A stretch of DNA of 64,000 nt from Sphingobacteriales bacterium 44-15 (lineage in GTDB: Bacteria; Bacteroidota; Bacteroidia; Chitinophagales; Chitinophagaceae). Under the pieces are notes generated by a model that was not told the origin of the DNA, searched no databases, and saw only the letters and a program-made list of their open reading frames with translations. Position numbers and translations under genes: made by a program. Below are positions 17,020-26,009 of the stretch, in pieces (position 1 is the stretch's first letter; each line of letters begins with the position of its first letter). Location of the stretch: assembly GCA_001899685.1 (NCBI GenBank), contig MKWG01000015.1:1-64000 (forward strand), in the 5' to 3' direction.

Positions 17020-18492
17020 TTAATCGGGTGTAAAAGCTAATGCTTTTTTATCATCAAACTCCCCTTCCGACCGTGCGATCACGCAGCTTGCTACCGTATT
17101 ACCGATCACATTAACGGAAGTGCGCGCCATGTCCATAAGCTCGTCAATGCCATATATAGCCATAATAGGCCAAAGCGGAAAATGAAAAGTAGATGCAGTG
17201 GCAATAAGAATGACAAGCGAGGCCCGCGGCACTGCTGCGACACCTTTGCTGGTCAATATAAGAGAAAGCCCTATCAGCAGTTGTTCGCCAAAAGAAAGAG
17301 GTATGCCGGCCGCCTGTGCCACGAATACCGAAGCCAGCGACAGGTAGAGTGTGGTGCCGTCGAGATTGAAGGTATAACCTGTCGGTATAACAAAAGACAC
17401 TATTTTCCGCGGCACACCGAATTTTTCCATATTCTCCAGCGCTACCGGCAGGGCAGAATCGGAGCTGGTAGTGGCAAATGCAATAGATACCGGCTCTTTA
17501 ATAGCCTGAAGAAACTGCTTTAAAGGTACTTTGGCAACAAATAATACTATCGGCAACAGGATAAGCAGAAGAAAAGTAAACAGGGCAAGATATAGGGTAA
17601 GCAATAACAGCAGCAGGTTTTTCAGGATGTCAATCCCCAGGTGGCCGACTGTAACTGCTATGGCTGCACCTACGCCGAACGGAGCGAAATACATAATGAT
17701 CTTCGTAAAGCGGAACATGGTTTCGGAAAGGCTCTCCGCAAAATCAAGCATCGGCTTTTTTCTCTGATCACTGAGCAGGGCAAGCGAGATCCCGAAGATC
17801 ACGCTGAATACCACGATAGGCAGAACATTTCCTTCATAAATAGATTTAATAATGTTTTCCGGGAAAATGTCAATAATATGATCCTGCCAGGTTTTGCCGG
17901 CTGCATCGGGCAGTTTGTCGAGGAGGTGGGGAGGGTAAGCGATATTGGCGCTGTCGAGTATGGCAAGCATTTTTTCCTGCATTATTTTTTCAGAAGATCT
18001 CGGCAGTTCTTTCAGTAATGCAGAAGGCACCCGTATACCCTCACCGGCTTTGGTGATGTTGATAAAGACCAGCCCGATAACTAATGCCAGGGTAGTAACG
18101 ATTTCAAAATACAGAATAGATTTCCATCCCATGCGTCCAACCTGTTTGAGGTTGGAATGGCTGGCAATACCTACCACGAGAGTACCAAACAGGAGCGGCG
18201 CTACTATTGTTTTTACAAGCCGCAGGAATATTTTACTTAAAAACTGGAGGTTAGGCGTGAAAAGAGGAAAATCAAGCCCGGTTTCCACACCTACAGCCAT
18301 TGCTATAAGTATCCAGGAAGTTAAGGAATGCTTGTAGATTCCAAACAGCACCAGGCTGGCAATGAATAACCAGCGGCAGACAAACAGAAGACCTTCGGAT
18401 ATAATGACCCAATGCTCAAGATGTATGAAATGAAGGATAGCAATGATGCTGAACAATACAAAAGCAATGATACCTGTGCTGCGTTTATTCAT
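17020..18492 (-). CDS. dicarboxylate/amino acid:cation symporter (DAACS)
   Basis: 490 residues. Family marks are the serine-rich loop (TTSSDSALP), the NLDGTTLYL motif of helix 7, LTSKGVAAVPRAS in hairpin 2, and DMARTSVNVIGN in helix 8. It would take up glutamate, aspartate or C4-dicarboxylates with Na+ or H+. The N-terminal extension of about 45 residues contains one extra membrane segment before the usual start of the family. It is divergent from the APC permease across a palindromic repeat. Confidence 0.93.
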   Translation of the reverse strand: MNKRSTGIIAFVLFSIIAILHFIHLEHWVIISEGLLFVCRWLFIASLVLFGIYKHSLTSWILIAMAVGVETGLDFPLFTPNLQFLSKIFLRLVKTIVAPLLFGTLVVGIASHSNLKQVGRMGWKSILYFEIVTTLALVIGLVFINITKAGEGIRVPSALLKELPRSSEKIMQEKMLAILDSANIAYPPHLLDKLPDAAGKTWQDHIIDIFPENIIKSIYEGNVLPIVVFSVIFGISLALLSDQRKKPMLDFAESLSETMFRFTKIIMYFAPFGVGAAIAVTVGHLGIDILKNLLLLLLTLYLALFTFLLLILLPIVLFVAKVPLKQFLQAIKEPVSIAFATTSSDSALPVALENMEKFGVPRKIVSFVIPTGYTFNLDGTTLYLSLASVFVAQAAGIPLSFGEQLLIGLSLILTSKGVAAVPRASLVILIATASTFHFPLWPIMAIYGIDELMDMARTSVNVIGNTVASCVIARSEGEFDDKKALAFTPD

Positions 18493-18504
18493 ATTAATAA
18501 AAGC

Positions 18505-18566
18505 GTGAATAGTGAATGGTGAATAGTCAAAGATAATCTGTAACTATTCACTATTGCCTATTCACT
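18505..18566. repeat. palindromic GTGAATAGTGAAT repeat
   Basis: GTGAATAGTGAATGGTGAAT followed by AG (18505-18526) is nearly the reverse complement of CTATTCACTATTGCCTATTC followed by AC (18544-18565), around an 18-base centre. It lies between two divergent transporter genes, so it cannot be a shared terminator. Related copies are at 30450-30540 and 62233-62304. Confidence 0.75.
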
Positions 18567-18676
18567 TCAATATTAGTTGCTATAAAAAATACAGGTTTTC
18601 TTTGGTTTTGGAGAGAATTGATTACTTTTCAATCTCATTTTTATGTATCATATTTCTTTACACTACAACTAACACT

Positions 18677-20353
18677 ATGGGTTTATTTGTACGCAAGTCA
18701 ATTGATATCCTGCTATCCGAAGCTGAGGAATCGGAAAAAGGTTTAAAAAAAACACTTACTTCCTGGTCGCTCGTTGCTTTAGGTATAGGAGCTATTATAG
18801 GCGCCGGGTTATTTTCCATTACCGGTGTGGCGGCTGCCAGCTATGCGGGACCCGGCATTATGATATCCTTTGTAATTGCAGCCGTAGGCTGTGCATTTGC
18901 AGGGCTTTGTTATGCTGAATTTGCCAGTATGATCCCGGTGGCCGGCAGTGCATATACCTACAGCTATGCTACTATGGGTGAGTTTATTGCCTGGATCATC
19001 GGTTGGGACCTGGTATTGGAATATGCAGTAGGGGCTGCCACGGTAGCCTCAAGCTGGTCGGGATATTTAAACAGGCTATTTTCCTCCTTTGGTGTTGCAC
19101 TGCCCCAACAGCTTATAATGACCCCTTTCGATGTGGGATCCGACGGTGTTACACATGGTATTCTTAACCTGCCTGCTGTATTTATTGTGATAGTAATGTC
19201 GCTGGTTTTAATCAAAGGCACCAGCGAATCGGCGCTTGTAAATACCATTATCGTAATATTAAAGGTGGCCATAGTACTGGTCTTTATATTGGTGGGTATT
19301 AAATATGTAAAACCCGAAAATCTGCACCCTCTCATCCCGGAAAATGAAGGCTCATTTGGTAAGTTTGGCTGGACAGGCGTTATCAGGGCGGCGGCTGTGG
19401 TATTCTTTGCCTATATAGGTTTTGACGCGGTATCAACGGCCGCGCAGGAAACCAAAAACCCCAAGCGCGCTATGCCTATGGGTATTATGGGCTCTTTGCT
19501 TGTTTGTACTATTTTGTATATCATATTTGCTTATGTGATGGTTGGGGTGGCTCATTATACCGAGTTCGGCGCCGGCAGCTCTTCCGATCACCTGGCGCCT
19601 GTTGCTACCGCTATTGAGCACATGGGCACCGCTGATGCAAACGGCGTGATCATCCCTGCTTATCCCTGGCTGAATAACACCATCATCATTGCTATCCTGC
19701 TCGGCTATGCATCGGTGATACTGGTCATGTTGCTGGGGCAAAGCCGCGTATTTTATTCAATGAGCACCGATGGATTGCTGCCTAAATTTTTCTCCATAAT
19801 ACATCCAAAGTTCAGGACCCCTTCACGGTCGAATATCTTCTTCATGATATTTGTAAGCATTTTCGCCGCATTTATCCCCGGACGTGTGGTAGGCGAAATG
19901 ACCAGCATCGGAACATTGTTTGCCTTTATACTGGTATGCATTGGGGTGATGATCCTAAGGAAATCAAACCCGGATGCCCCGCGCGCTTTTAAAACGCCGT
20001 TGGTCCCGTTAGTACCGGTTTTAGGTGTTATAGTTTGTTTTGGTATGATGGCTTTCCTGCCTCTGGATACCTGGATCAGGTTGATTGTATGGATGCTGAT
20101 CGGCTTTGATATTTACCTGTGGTATAGTATCAGGCACAGCAACCTTTCCTCCGGCCTGCCGGATACTGCTGTACAGGGGAATAAAATTGTGGGTATCTGC
20201 GGGCTGGCGCTTTCGGTGCTCCTGATCGTAATTGCTTTTGTGCATCATAATATATCAGGGGGCGCTGATGCGGTGTTATTTTATTTCTCCATTATTTTTT
20301 CTGTGGTGCATGCCCTGCTTTACCTGTCAAGAGTGATAAAGAAACAGAGCTGA
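18677..20353 (+). CDS. APC-family amino acid permease
   Basis: 558 residues with about 12-14 membrane helices. The APC consensus appears as LGIGAIIGAGLFSITG in helix 1 and FFAYIGFDAVSTAAQETKNP in helix 6. It fits the cationic-amino-acid-transporter-like group (YfnA type). I start at ATG 18677 (MGLFVRKSIDIL), because the 41 residues upstream are unlike the family. Substrate unknown. Confidence 0.92.
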   Translation: MGLFVRKSIDILLSEAEESEKGLKKTLTSWSLVALGIGAIIGAGLFSITGVAAASYAGPGIMISFVIAAVGCAFAGLCYAEFASMIPVAGSAYTYSYATMGEFIAWIIGWDLVLEYAVGAATVASSWSGYLNRLFSSFGVALPQQLIMTPFDVGSDGVTHGILNLPAVFIVIVMSLVLIKGTSESALVNTIIVILKVAIVLVFILVGIKYVKPENLHPLIPENEGSFGKFGWTGVIRAAAVVFFAYIGFDAVSTAAQETKNPKRAMPMGIMGSLLVCTILYIIFAYVMVGVAHYTEFGAGSSSDHLAPVATAIEHMGTADANGVIIPAYPWLNNTIIIAILLGYASVILVMLLGQSRVFYSMSTDGLLPKFFSIIHPKFRTPSRSNIFFMIFVSIFAAFIPGRVVGEMTSIGTLFAFILVCIGVMILRKSNPDAPRAFKTPLVPLVPVLGVIVCFGMMAFLPLDTWIRLIVWMLIGFDIYLWYSIRHSNLSSGLPDTAVQGNKIVGICGLALSVLLIVIAFVHHNISGGADAVLFYFSIIFSVVHALLYLSRVIKKQS

Positions 20354-20388
20354 GTCAATAAAAAATAAAATTATGTCTGTATGCTATC

Positions 20389-20447
20389 GTGAAAAGTGAG
20401 ATGTCAGACGTCAGGCAGGAAATCTCACGTTTGACGTCAGACATAGC
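20389..20447. repeat. GTGAGATGTCAGACGTCAG word repeat
   Basis: GTGAAAAGTGAGATGTCAGA, then CGTCAGGCAGGAAATCTCAC, then GTTTGACGTCAGACA form an imperfect inverted repeat between two plus-strand genes. The vocabulary is the same as at 21600-21650. A good Shine-Dalgarno for the next gene (AAAGAGGAG) starts right after it, at about 20460. Confidence 0.6.
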
Positions 20448-20476
20448 GCTATTTGTTCAGAAAGAGGAGTTTATCA

Positions 20477-21532
20477 ATGGTTGAACATATACTGAACCTT
20501 CGCATTGCCGGTATAGTGCAGGAAACTGCAACGGCAGTAAGCTTTCTGCTGGAGGATACTGCCGGGAACGACATTGTATATAAGCCTGGCCAGTTTCTCA
20601 CGTTGATCTTTAACCATGGGCTGCATGAAGTACGCCGCTCTTATTCCATATCGTCTCCTCCCGGGAACAACAATCAGGTTCGTATCACTGTGAAGCGGGT
20701 GCATAACGGAGAGATCTCCCGGCTCTTACTGGATCATTATCATACCGGCGACATAATAAAAGCTGCATTCCCGGCAGGTATGTTTGTGCTTGATGACAAC
20801 AAAGCAGATAAAGCAAGGGATATCTTCTTTCTTGCTGCAGGCAGTGGCATCAGCCCTGTTTTTTCATTGCTGACCAGCATATTACATAATACCCGTAACA
20901 CATCAGTGGTATTGGCTTACCAGAACCATTCCGAAAGGGAAACGATTTTCAGATCGGAACTGGAAGAAATTGCAGAGAAGTTTTCAGATCGTTTCAAATG
21001 GTACGATTTTGTGAGCTATCCTGAAGCAGACCGTCATTCCTCAATGAGGCTGAATAACGAAATACTTGAAGCGCTGATTCCTGCCGCTACGCGCTATCAG
21101 CCCGCTGATACTGTGTTTTTTGTATGCGGCCCGCCATCGTTCATGCGCATGTGCCAGTTCACCATCCTGCTGATGGGATACAGGGCTGCACAGATAAAAA
21201 AAGAATATTTTGTGATCAATACCCCGCCGCCACCGCCGCTTATCGTCAACCCGGTGGAAAGAATGGTAAAAGTGGAAGGCACGCGAGAAGATATATATTT
21301 TACCACTGTTTATCCCAGTACAATTCTTGAATCAGCGCTTGAAAAAGGCATTGCCTTGCCTTACAGTTGCCGCGGGGGCAGGTGCTCTACCTGTGTGGCT
21401 AAATGTGCCGGCGGGGAAGTGGTGATGAGCATGAATGATGTGCTGACTGAAGCCGATATCCGGGATGGGCTGGTACTGACCTGTGTAGGCTATGCCGTTA
21501 CCGACATCGTGCTGACCTACCGGCAGGGATAA
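20477..21532 (+). CDS. flavodoxin/ferredoxin-reductase-type oxidoreductase with C-terminal 2Fe-2S domain
   Basis: 351 residues in the PaaE/HmpX arrangement. An FAD-binding barrel with RRSYSISSPP is followed by an NAD(P) domain with AAGSGISPVFS and CGPPSFM. A plant-type ferredoxin domain at about 265-351 has CRGGRCSTC and a fourth Cys in VLTCVGYA. It would pass electrons from NADPH to an oxygenase or desaturase. No paaABCD or other oxygenase gene lies beside it. The start at ATG 20477 is supported by AAAGAGGAG just upstream, a rare clear Shine-Dalgarno in this window. Confidence 0.9.
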   Translation: MVEHILNLRIAGIVQETATAVSFLLEDTAGNDIVYKPGQFLTLIFNHGLHEVRRSYSISSPPGNNNQVRITVKRVHNGEISRLLLDHYHTGDIIKAAFPAGMFVLDDNKADKARDIFFLAAGSGISPVFSLLTSILHNTRNTSVVLAYQNHSERETIFRSELEEIAEKFSDRFKWYDFVSYPEADRHSSMRLNNEILEALIPAATRYQPADTVFFVCGPPSFMRMCQFTILLMGYRAAQIKKEYFVINTPPPPPLIVNPVERMVKVEGTREDIYFTTVYPSTILESALEKGIALPYSCRGGRCSTCVAKCAGGEVVMSMNDVLTEADIRDGLVLTCVGYAVTDIVLTYRQG

Positions 21533-21599
21533 GCAGGACTTGTTTAACAGGAGGGAATAGCCGCTCGATATGTTCAAAGTAAATAGTGCTATGTCAAAC

Positions 21600-21650
21600 G
21601 TGAAAAGTGAGGCGTGAGAGCCATCTCACGTCTGACGTCTCACTTTTCAC
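21600..21650. terminator. palindromic repeat acting as likely two-way terminator
   Basis: GTGAAAAGTGAGGCGTGAGA (21600-21619) pairs with TCTCACG and GACGTCTCACTTTTCAC (to 21650), giving a long stem with a short interruption. It lies between convergent genes (the reductase and cdd). It is built from the same words as the repeat at 20389. Confidence 0.6.
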
Positions 21651-21722
21651 AATAATAGACCAAACTGTTTGATTGACACAGCATGCGTTCATTTTATATA
21701 AAGAGAATACACAGGCTCCGGC

Positions 21723-22211
21723 TCATTCCATATCTGCTGCAGTAAAAGAGAGTGGGAGGAGATGACGGACATCGTTTATGATAAAGATATTTCCTTCCCA
21801 GCCTGATAATACCAGGCGTATCGGGGTTTGCTGCTGCAACTGCGTTTCCAGCAGGCTTTGGCGACAGATGCCGCAGGGCGCTACAGGATGATCGCTTATG
21901 GACGTGCGTTTATTGTCATAGCTGATAGCGATAGTATTAATGACGATACCGGGATATGACGCCGCAGCTGCAGCAAGCACAACACGCTCTGCGCACAACC
22001 CGGCAGGGGAGGAGGCGTTCTCCTGGTTGCTGCCGGATACTGTGGCTCCATTGGCTAATAACGCTGTAGCTCCTACGCAGAACTGCGAATAAGGCGCATA
22101 CGCAGTTTGTGTGGCGAGCTTTGCTTTTTGCAGCAGGGATCTGTCAGCTTCCATAAGAGAAGAGGCGTCGTCAAAAACCTGGTATTCAAAACTGATTTCT
22201 TCCTTTTTCAT
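21723..22211 (-). CDS. cdd: cytidine deaminase
   Basis: 162 residues. The zinc and catalytic motifs are NASSPAGLCAERVVL (Cys-Ala-Glu) and APCGICRQ (Pro-Cys-X-X-Cys). AYAPYSQFCVGATAL binds substrate. It converts cytidine or deoxycytidine to uridine in pyrimidine salvage. Length is slightly above the usual 130-140 because of an N-terminal extension. Confidence 0.95.
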   Translation of the reverse strand: MKKEEISFEYQVFDDASSLMEADRSLLQKAKLATQTAYAPYSQFCVGATALLANGATVSGSNQENASSPAGLCAERVVLAAAAASYPGIVINTIAISYDNKRTSISDHPVAPCGICRQSLLETQLQQQTPIRLVLSGWEGNIFIINDVRHLLPLSFTAADME

Positions 22212-22293
22212 CGGGCCAATATTGGTTATATTTTACCGCAAAGCACGCTAAGAAATTACGGACTGCTGATGGCTGACAGCCGATAGCCCAACG

Positions 22294-23784
22294 CTACTTT
22301 ATCGCCCTGAATATCCGGCTCCATCTTGGTCCGCCATTCCAGCTAAACCATATCAGGGAAGCCCTTCCTACAACATGGTCTTCCGGCACATATCCCCAGA
22401 AGCGGGAATCCTGGGAATTATGACGGTTATCTCCCATCATCCAGTAATAGTTCATCTTAAAAGTATACTGATTGGTCTCTTTGCCGTTGATGATGAATTT
22501 GCCGTCTTTTTCCTCAAGCGTATTCTGCTCATACACAGCAATGATCCTGCGGTAAAAAGCAATATTTTCAGAAGTAAGCGTAATGGTTACATCTTTTTTA
22601 GGGATCCATACCGGTCCATAAAAATCTTCGCTCCACTTGTAGTGTGCTGTATCATTTGGAAATACAGCAGGATTATAGGTCTTGATATCTTTTACAATAC
22701 TTTCCACATAAGGCAGCTTTTTCATCCGTTCTGCTTCTTCGGCGCTGAGGTCTATCATATAAGTACCGTTCCCGATCACGCCAAATTGCTGCCGTTCAGG
22801 GTCTGTTTCTACATTAAAATCCTTTTCCAGGGTTTCTTCATCCAGTATTTGACCTTTGGTTTGTACAGAATAAAAAGTAGAAGAATGTGGAGGCACATAA
22901 GCCGGCTGACCATTTATATACAGGATGGCATCTTTAAGCTGCAGGGTATCACCCGGGATCGCAACACAACGTTTGATGAAATTTTCTCTTTTATCTACGG
23001 GTCTCACTATGATATCGTCGCGGTCAAGAATAGCCTGGCGGTCGCCCCTGTACTCATCCCTGAGGGCATCGTAATAGTTCATATTAGACTGGTACGCTCC
23101 GATCACAGTATCTCCTACGGGATAATTGAATACCACCACATCATTTCTTTGTACCGGGCTTGACCAGAGGCGCTTGTAGGGCAGCTTGATCCATTCCAGG
23201 TATGATTTCGTATTGATGATAGGAGCAGTATGATGCACGAAGGGTATAGCCAAAGGAGTATTGGGCAACCTAGGGCCATAGCTCAGCTTGCTGACAAATA
23301 AGAAATCATTTACCAGCAATGTTTTTTCCATACTGCCTGTAGGGATAACATATGCCTCAAAAATAAAGGTGCGGATGATGGTGGCTGCAACAACGGCAAA
23401 TACCGCCGCGTCGATCCATTCCCGGGCAGATGATTTTTTATAATTTTTTACTACAGCATTTCCTGCATACCGCTCATTTTTTGAAAAGCCTAAGTAAGGG
23501 AAATATATGAACGGAAGAAAAACTGCAGCGGCATGATGCAGCAGGGAAAAGCGCCCGAAATGCTCTACAAATTTAATATAGATCCAGATAGTGATAAACT
23601 GGCCGATAATGGGTATGAACTGCAGGAAAAACCAATATTTTTTTAATGGCATTTTTTCTACCATTACCCATGTATTATAATAAGGGACAAGCGCTTTCCA
23701 GGGTTCAATGCCGGCTTTTTTAAACATTCCGTAAAGCCCTATGTGAAAACCAATGGTGCACAAAATGAAAATTATCCAACCCAT
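22294..23784 (-). CDS. lepB: signal peptidase I with N-terminal membrane domain
   Basis: 496 residues. The first 110 residues hold about three membrane helices of the DUF5684 type (AGIEPWKALVPYYNTWVMVE). A further anchor is followed by the S26 domain with the catalytic Ser151 in PTGSMEKTLL and the general-base Lys in KRENFIKRCVAIPGD. The last box is YWMMGDNRHNSQDSR. It cleaves signal peptides at the periplasmic face. The length, the insert between the motifs and the fused N-terminus are typical of Bacteroidota LepB. Confidence 0.94.
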   Translation of the reverse strand: MGWIIFILCTIGFHIGLYGMFKKAGIEPWKALVPYYNTWVMVEKMPLKKYWFFLQFIPIIGQFITIWIYIKFVEHFGRFSLLHHAAAVFLPFIYFPYLGFSKNERYAGNAVVKNYKKSSAREWIDAAVFAVVAATIIRTFIFEAYVIPTGSMEKTLLVNDFLFVSKLSYGPRLPNTPLAIPFVHHTAPIINTKSYLEWIKLPYKRLWSSPVQRNDVVVFNYPVGDTVIGAYQSNMNYYDALRDEYRGDRQAILDRDDIIVRPVDKRENFIKRCVAIPGDTLQLKDAILYINGQPAYVPPHSSTFYSVQTKGQILDEETLEKDFNVETDPERQQFGVIGNGTYMIDLSAEEAERMKKLPYVESIVKDIKTYNPAVFPNDTAHYKWSEDFYGPVWIPKKDVTITLTSENIAFYRRIIAVYEQNTLEEKDGKFIINGKETNQYTFKMNYYWMMGDNRHNSQDSRFWGYVPEDHVVGRASLIWFSWNGGPRWSRIFRAIK

Positions 23785-23938
23785 GCTTATTAAACTTTAT
23801 ATTTTGAAGTTGCCAAAAATAGCATAAATCATTGATTAAGCAGATATGTCGTTGGACGGGGCAAATTGTTACAGCAACGAGACCGCCAAATTGTTAAAAA
23901 CGTTTAACATCCCGGGCACAGGAGAAGCGGTATGCATG

Positions 23939-24607
23939 TCAGATAATTGTTTCAAGGATAGCCGAAATTTTTTCAGGGTAGTGATATATCATAAAGTGTT
24001 GCCCGCTGCTTATGGAATGAGTGGGGGTTACGTTTTGTATGGGAAATATCTTATCATTATCGCCATGCAGGTGGTATATCACCGGAGGCACCCATTCGTT
24101 TTTCCAGTGCAGTATCTGGTGTATAGACCATTTCAGGTAGTAGGGATCAACTTTTTTGCGGTATTCATTGGCAAGTTGCCTTTCTTCTTCTGTAACAGCG
24201 CCGAGAAAGTAATTTTCCAGGGGCGAAAATATTTTCATCGGGCGCATATGCCGAAGATGTTGTCCGGGAATTAAAGCATCTAACTTCAGCTTACCGAAAA
24301 TGCTCATCCAGCGCGGGAGCTCATGGTATGTTTGTATGCTTGAGATCAGGATGACTTTTTCTACAGGAATGAGCTTTGCTATTTCTATACTGAGTATCCC
24401 GCCGAATGAAACACCTATAAGCGTTGCGTTGCTTTCTTTGATAGCATCGCTCATGCGGCGGGCATAAGCGCTTAACGTTTCATTCTGCCCGGGCTGCAGC
24501 CAGTGCAGGTAATGTATATCCCAGTCCCGGTTCCATTGCAGCCTGCTGAATATTCTTTCATCCGATCCAAGCCCCGACAGGCAGTACACATGCTTTGTCA
24601 TGATCAC
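23939..24607 (-). CDS. alpha/beta hydrolase
   Basis: 222 residues. The nucleophile elbow is ATLIGVSFGGILS (Gly-X-Ser-X-Gly). The late histidine is in SSGQHFMIYHYPE and a DNDKIFP acid motif is present. It is a small alpha/beta-hydrolase of unknown substrate, with no signal peptide. Its ATG overlaps the TGA of the response regulator by four bases (ATGA), so it is translated from the same message. Confidence 0.82.
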   Translation of the reverse strand: MIMTKHVYCLSGLGSDERIFSRLQWNRDWDIHYLHWLQPGQNETLSAYARRMSDAIKESNATLIGVSFGGILSIEIAKLIPVEKVILISSIQTYHELPRWMSIFGKLKLDALIPGQHLRHMRPMKIFSPLENYFLGAVTEEERQLANEYRKKVDPYYLKWSIHQILHWKNEWVPPVIYHLHGDNDKIFPIQNVTPTHSISSGQHFMIYHYPEKISAILETII

Positions 24608-25767
24608 CTGCCCGGAATTACGTAAGTCCTGATATCTTCTTCAACAATAGTCTTGCCCGATAAGATTACCAGCCGTTCCACTACATTCCTTAGTTCCCTG
24701 ATATTGCCGGTCCAGTTATTTTCCTGGAGCGCTTTCATTGCCGCCGGGTCTATGGCTTTTTTAGCTATGCCGTATTCGGCGCAGATATCAGAAAGGAATT
24801 TATCAACCAGCAGGGGGATATCGTCTCTTCTTTCGTTGAGCGAAGGAACATGAATAATAATAACACTCAGCCGGTGATACAGGTCAAGCCGGAACTGCTT
24901 CTCATCCACTTCCTGCAGCAGGTCTTTATTGGTAGCCGCTATCACTCTCACATCTACATTAATATCTTTATCGCCCCCCACCCGGGTTATTTTTCCTTCC
25001 TGCAATGCACGGAGCACTTTTGCCTGTGCATTCAGGCTCATATCGCCTATTTCGTCAAGGAAAAGCGTTCCGCCATGTGCCTGCTCAAATTTTCCTATGC
25101 GCTGTTTAACGGCAGAAGTAAAGGATCCTTTTTCATGACCAAACAGCTCGCTCTCGATCAGCTCACCGGGGATAGCGGCGCAGTTTACTTCGATCAGCGG
25201 GCCTTTGTTGCGGTTGCTTTTTTCGTGTATCCATCTTGCTACCAGCTCTTTGCCTACGCCGTTCTCGCCCATGATCATCACTCTTGCATCAGTAGGCGCT
25301 ACTTTATCAATGGTCTCCTTGATCTTTACTATCGGCCCGGATTCTCCTATCATTTCTTCCACCCTCGACACCTTTCTTCTCAATACCTTTGTTTCGGTAA
25401 CGAGGTTTGTCTTGTCCATAGCATTGCGGATCGTGATCAGCAGCCTGTTGAGATCCGGTGGTTTGGAAACATAATCATAAGCGCCTTTTTTCACTGCTTC
25501 CACGGCAGTTTCTATGGTGCCGTGACCGGAGATCATTATAATGGGCACATCAGGGTTTACCTCCCCGGCTTTATCAAGAAATTCAATGCCGTCAATTTTC
25601 GGCATCTTGATATCGCATAACACCACATCATAGTTTTTTTCCCTGAAACGTTTCAGTCCCTCTTCTCCATCTCCCGCTTCATCAATTTTATAGCCTTCAT
25701 AGGAAAGTATTTCACCGAGTGTTTTACGGATGGCTTTTTCGTCATCAATGATCAGAATATTTGACAT
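24604..25767 (-). CDS. sigma-54-type response regulator lacking a DNA-binding domain
   Basis: 387 residues. A receiver domain (phospho-acceptor Asp in VVLCDIKMPK, Lys in YVSKPPDL) is followed by an AAA+ domain with Walker A (GENGVGKE), Walker B (TLFLDEIGDM) and the arginine region (NIRELRNVVERL). The sigma-54-contacting GAFTGA loop is changed to GSFTSA. The protein stops at TYVIPGR, about 50 residues before where a Fis-type helix-turn-helix would end. This is a known Bacteroidota layout, yet how it finds its promoters is unclear. No partner histidine kinase is adjacent. Confidence 0.92.
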   Translation of the reverse strand: MSNILIIDDEKAIRKTLGEILSYEGYKIDEAGDGEEGLKRFREKNYDVVLCDIKMPKIDGIEFLDKAGEVNPDVPIIMISGHGTIETAVEAVKKGAYDYVSKPPDLNRLLITIRNAMDKTNLVTETKVLRRKVSRVEEMIGESGPIVKIKETIDKVAPTDARVMIMGENGVGKELVARWIHEKSNRNKGPLIEVNCAAIPGELIESELFGHEKGSFTSAVKQRIGKFEQAHGGTLFLDEIGDMSLNAQAKVLRALQEGKITRVGGDKDINVDVRVIAATNKDLLQEVDEKQFRLDLYHRLSVIIIHVPSLNERRDDIPLLVDKFLSDICAEYGIAKKAIDPAAMKALQENNWTGNIRELRNVVERLVILSGKTIVEEDIRTYVIPGR

Positions 25768-25918
25768 ATATGTTTGGTGGTTTATAAAATTAATGTTAGT
25801 GGATTTTTCACCAGAATATGCCCGGTTGTCTTATTCTTATGAAAAATTTTTCAAAAATAAGAAATTATGCTCTTGTGATTTGCATGGAGGTTCTTTGTTC
25901 AGGATGTACCTTTGGGGG

Positions 25919-25993
25919 GAAGGTGTAGAGTATAAGATATAGGGAGTACGGAAAGCCTGCACTTCGGTACGTACACCCTATACCCTACACCCT
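25919..25993. repeat. palindromic GGTATAGGGTGTAGGG repeat
   Basis: AGGTGTAGAGTATAAGATAT and AGGGAGTACGG on the left mirror CGTACACCCTATACCCTACA followed by CCC on the right. It sits between two divergent genes, ending 17 bases before the SDR start, so it is within the SDR leader. The words differ from the other repeat classes but the design (two-arm palindrome of short words) is the same. Confidence 0.65.
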
Positions 25994-26009
25994 TCTTAAA
26001 TATCCAAGT

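Noticed and set aside
23846-24274. 142-codon plus-strand frame
   Set aside because: It is antisense to the alpha/beta hydrolase, whose motifs are clear, and has no recognisable protein features.
24850-25620. 256-codon plus-strand frame
   Set aside because: It is the mirror of the response regulator gene; composition is typical of antisense frames.
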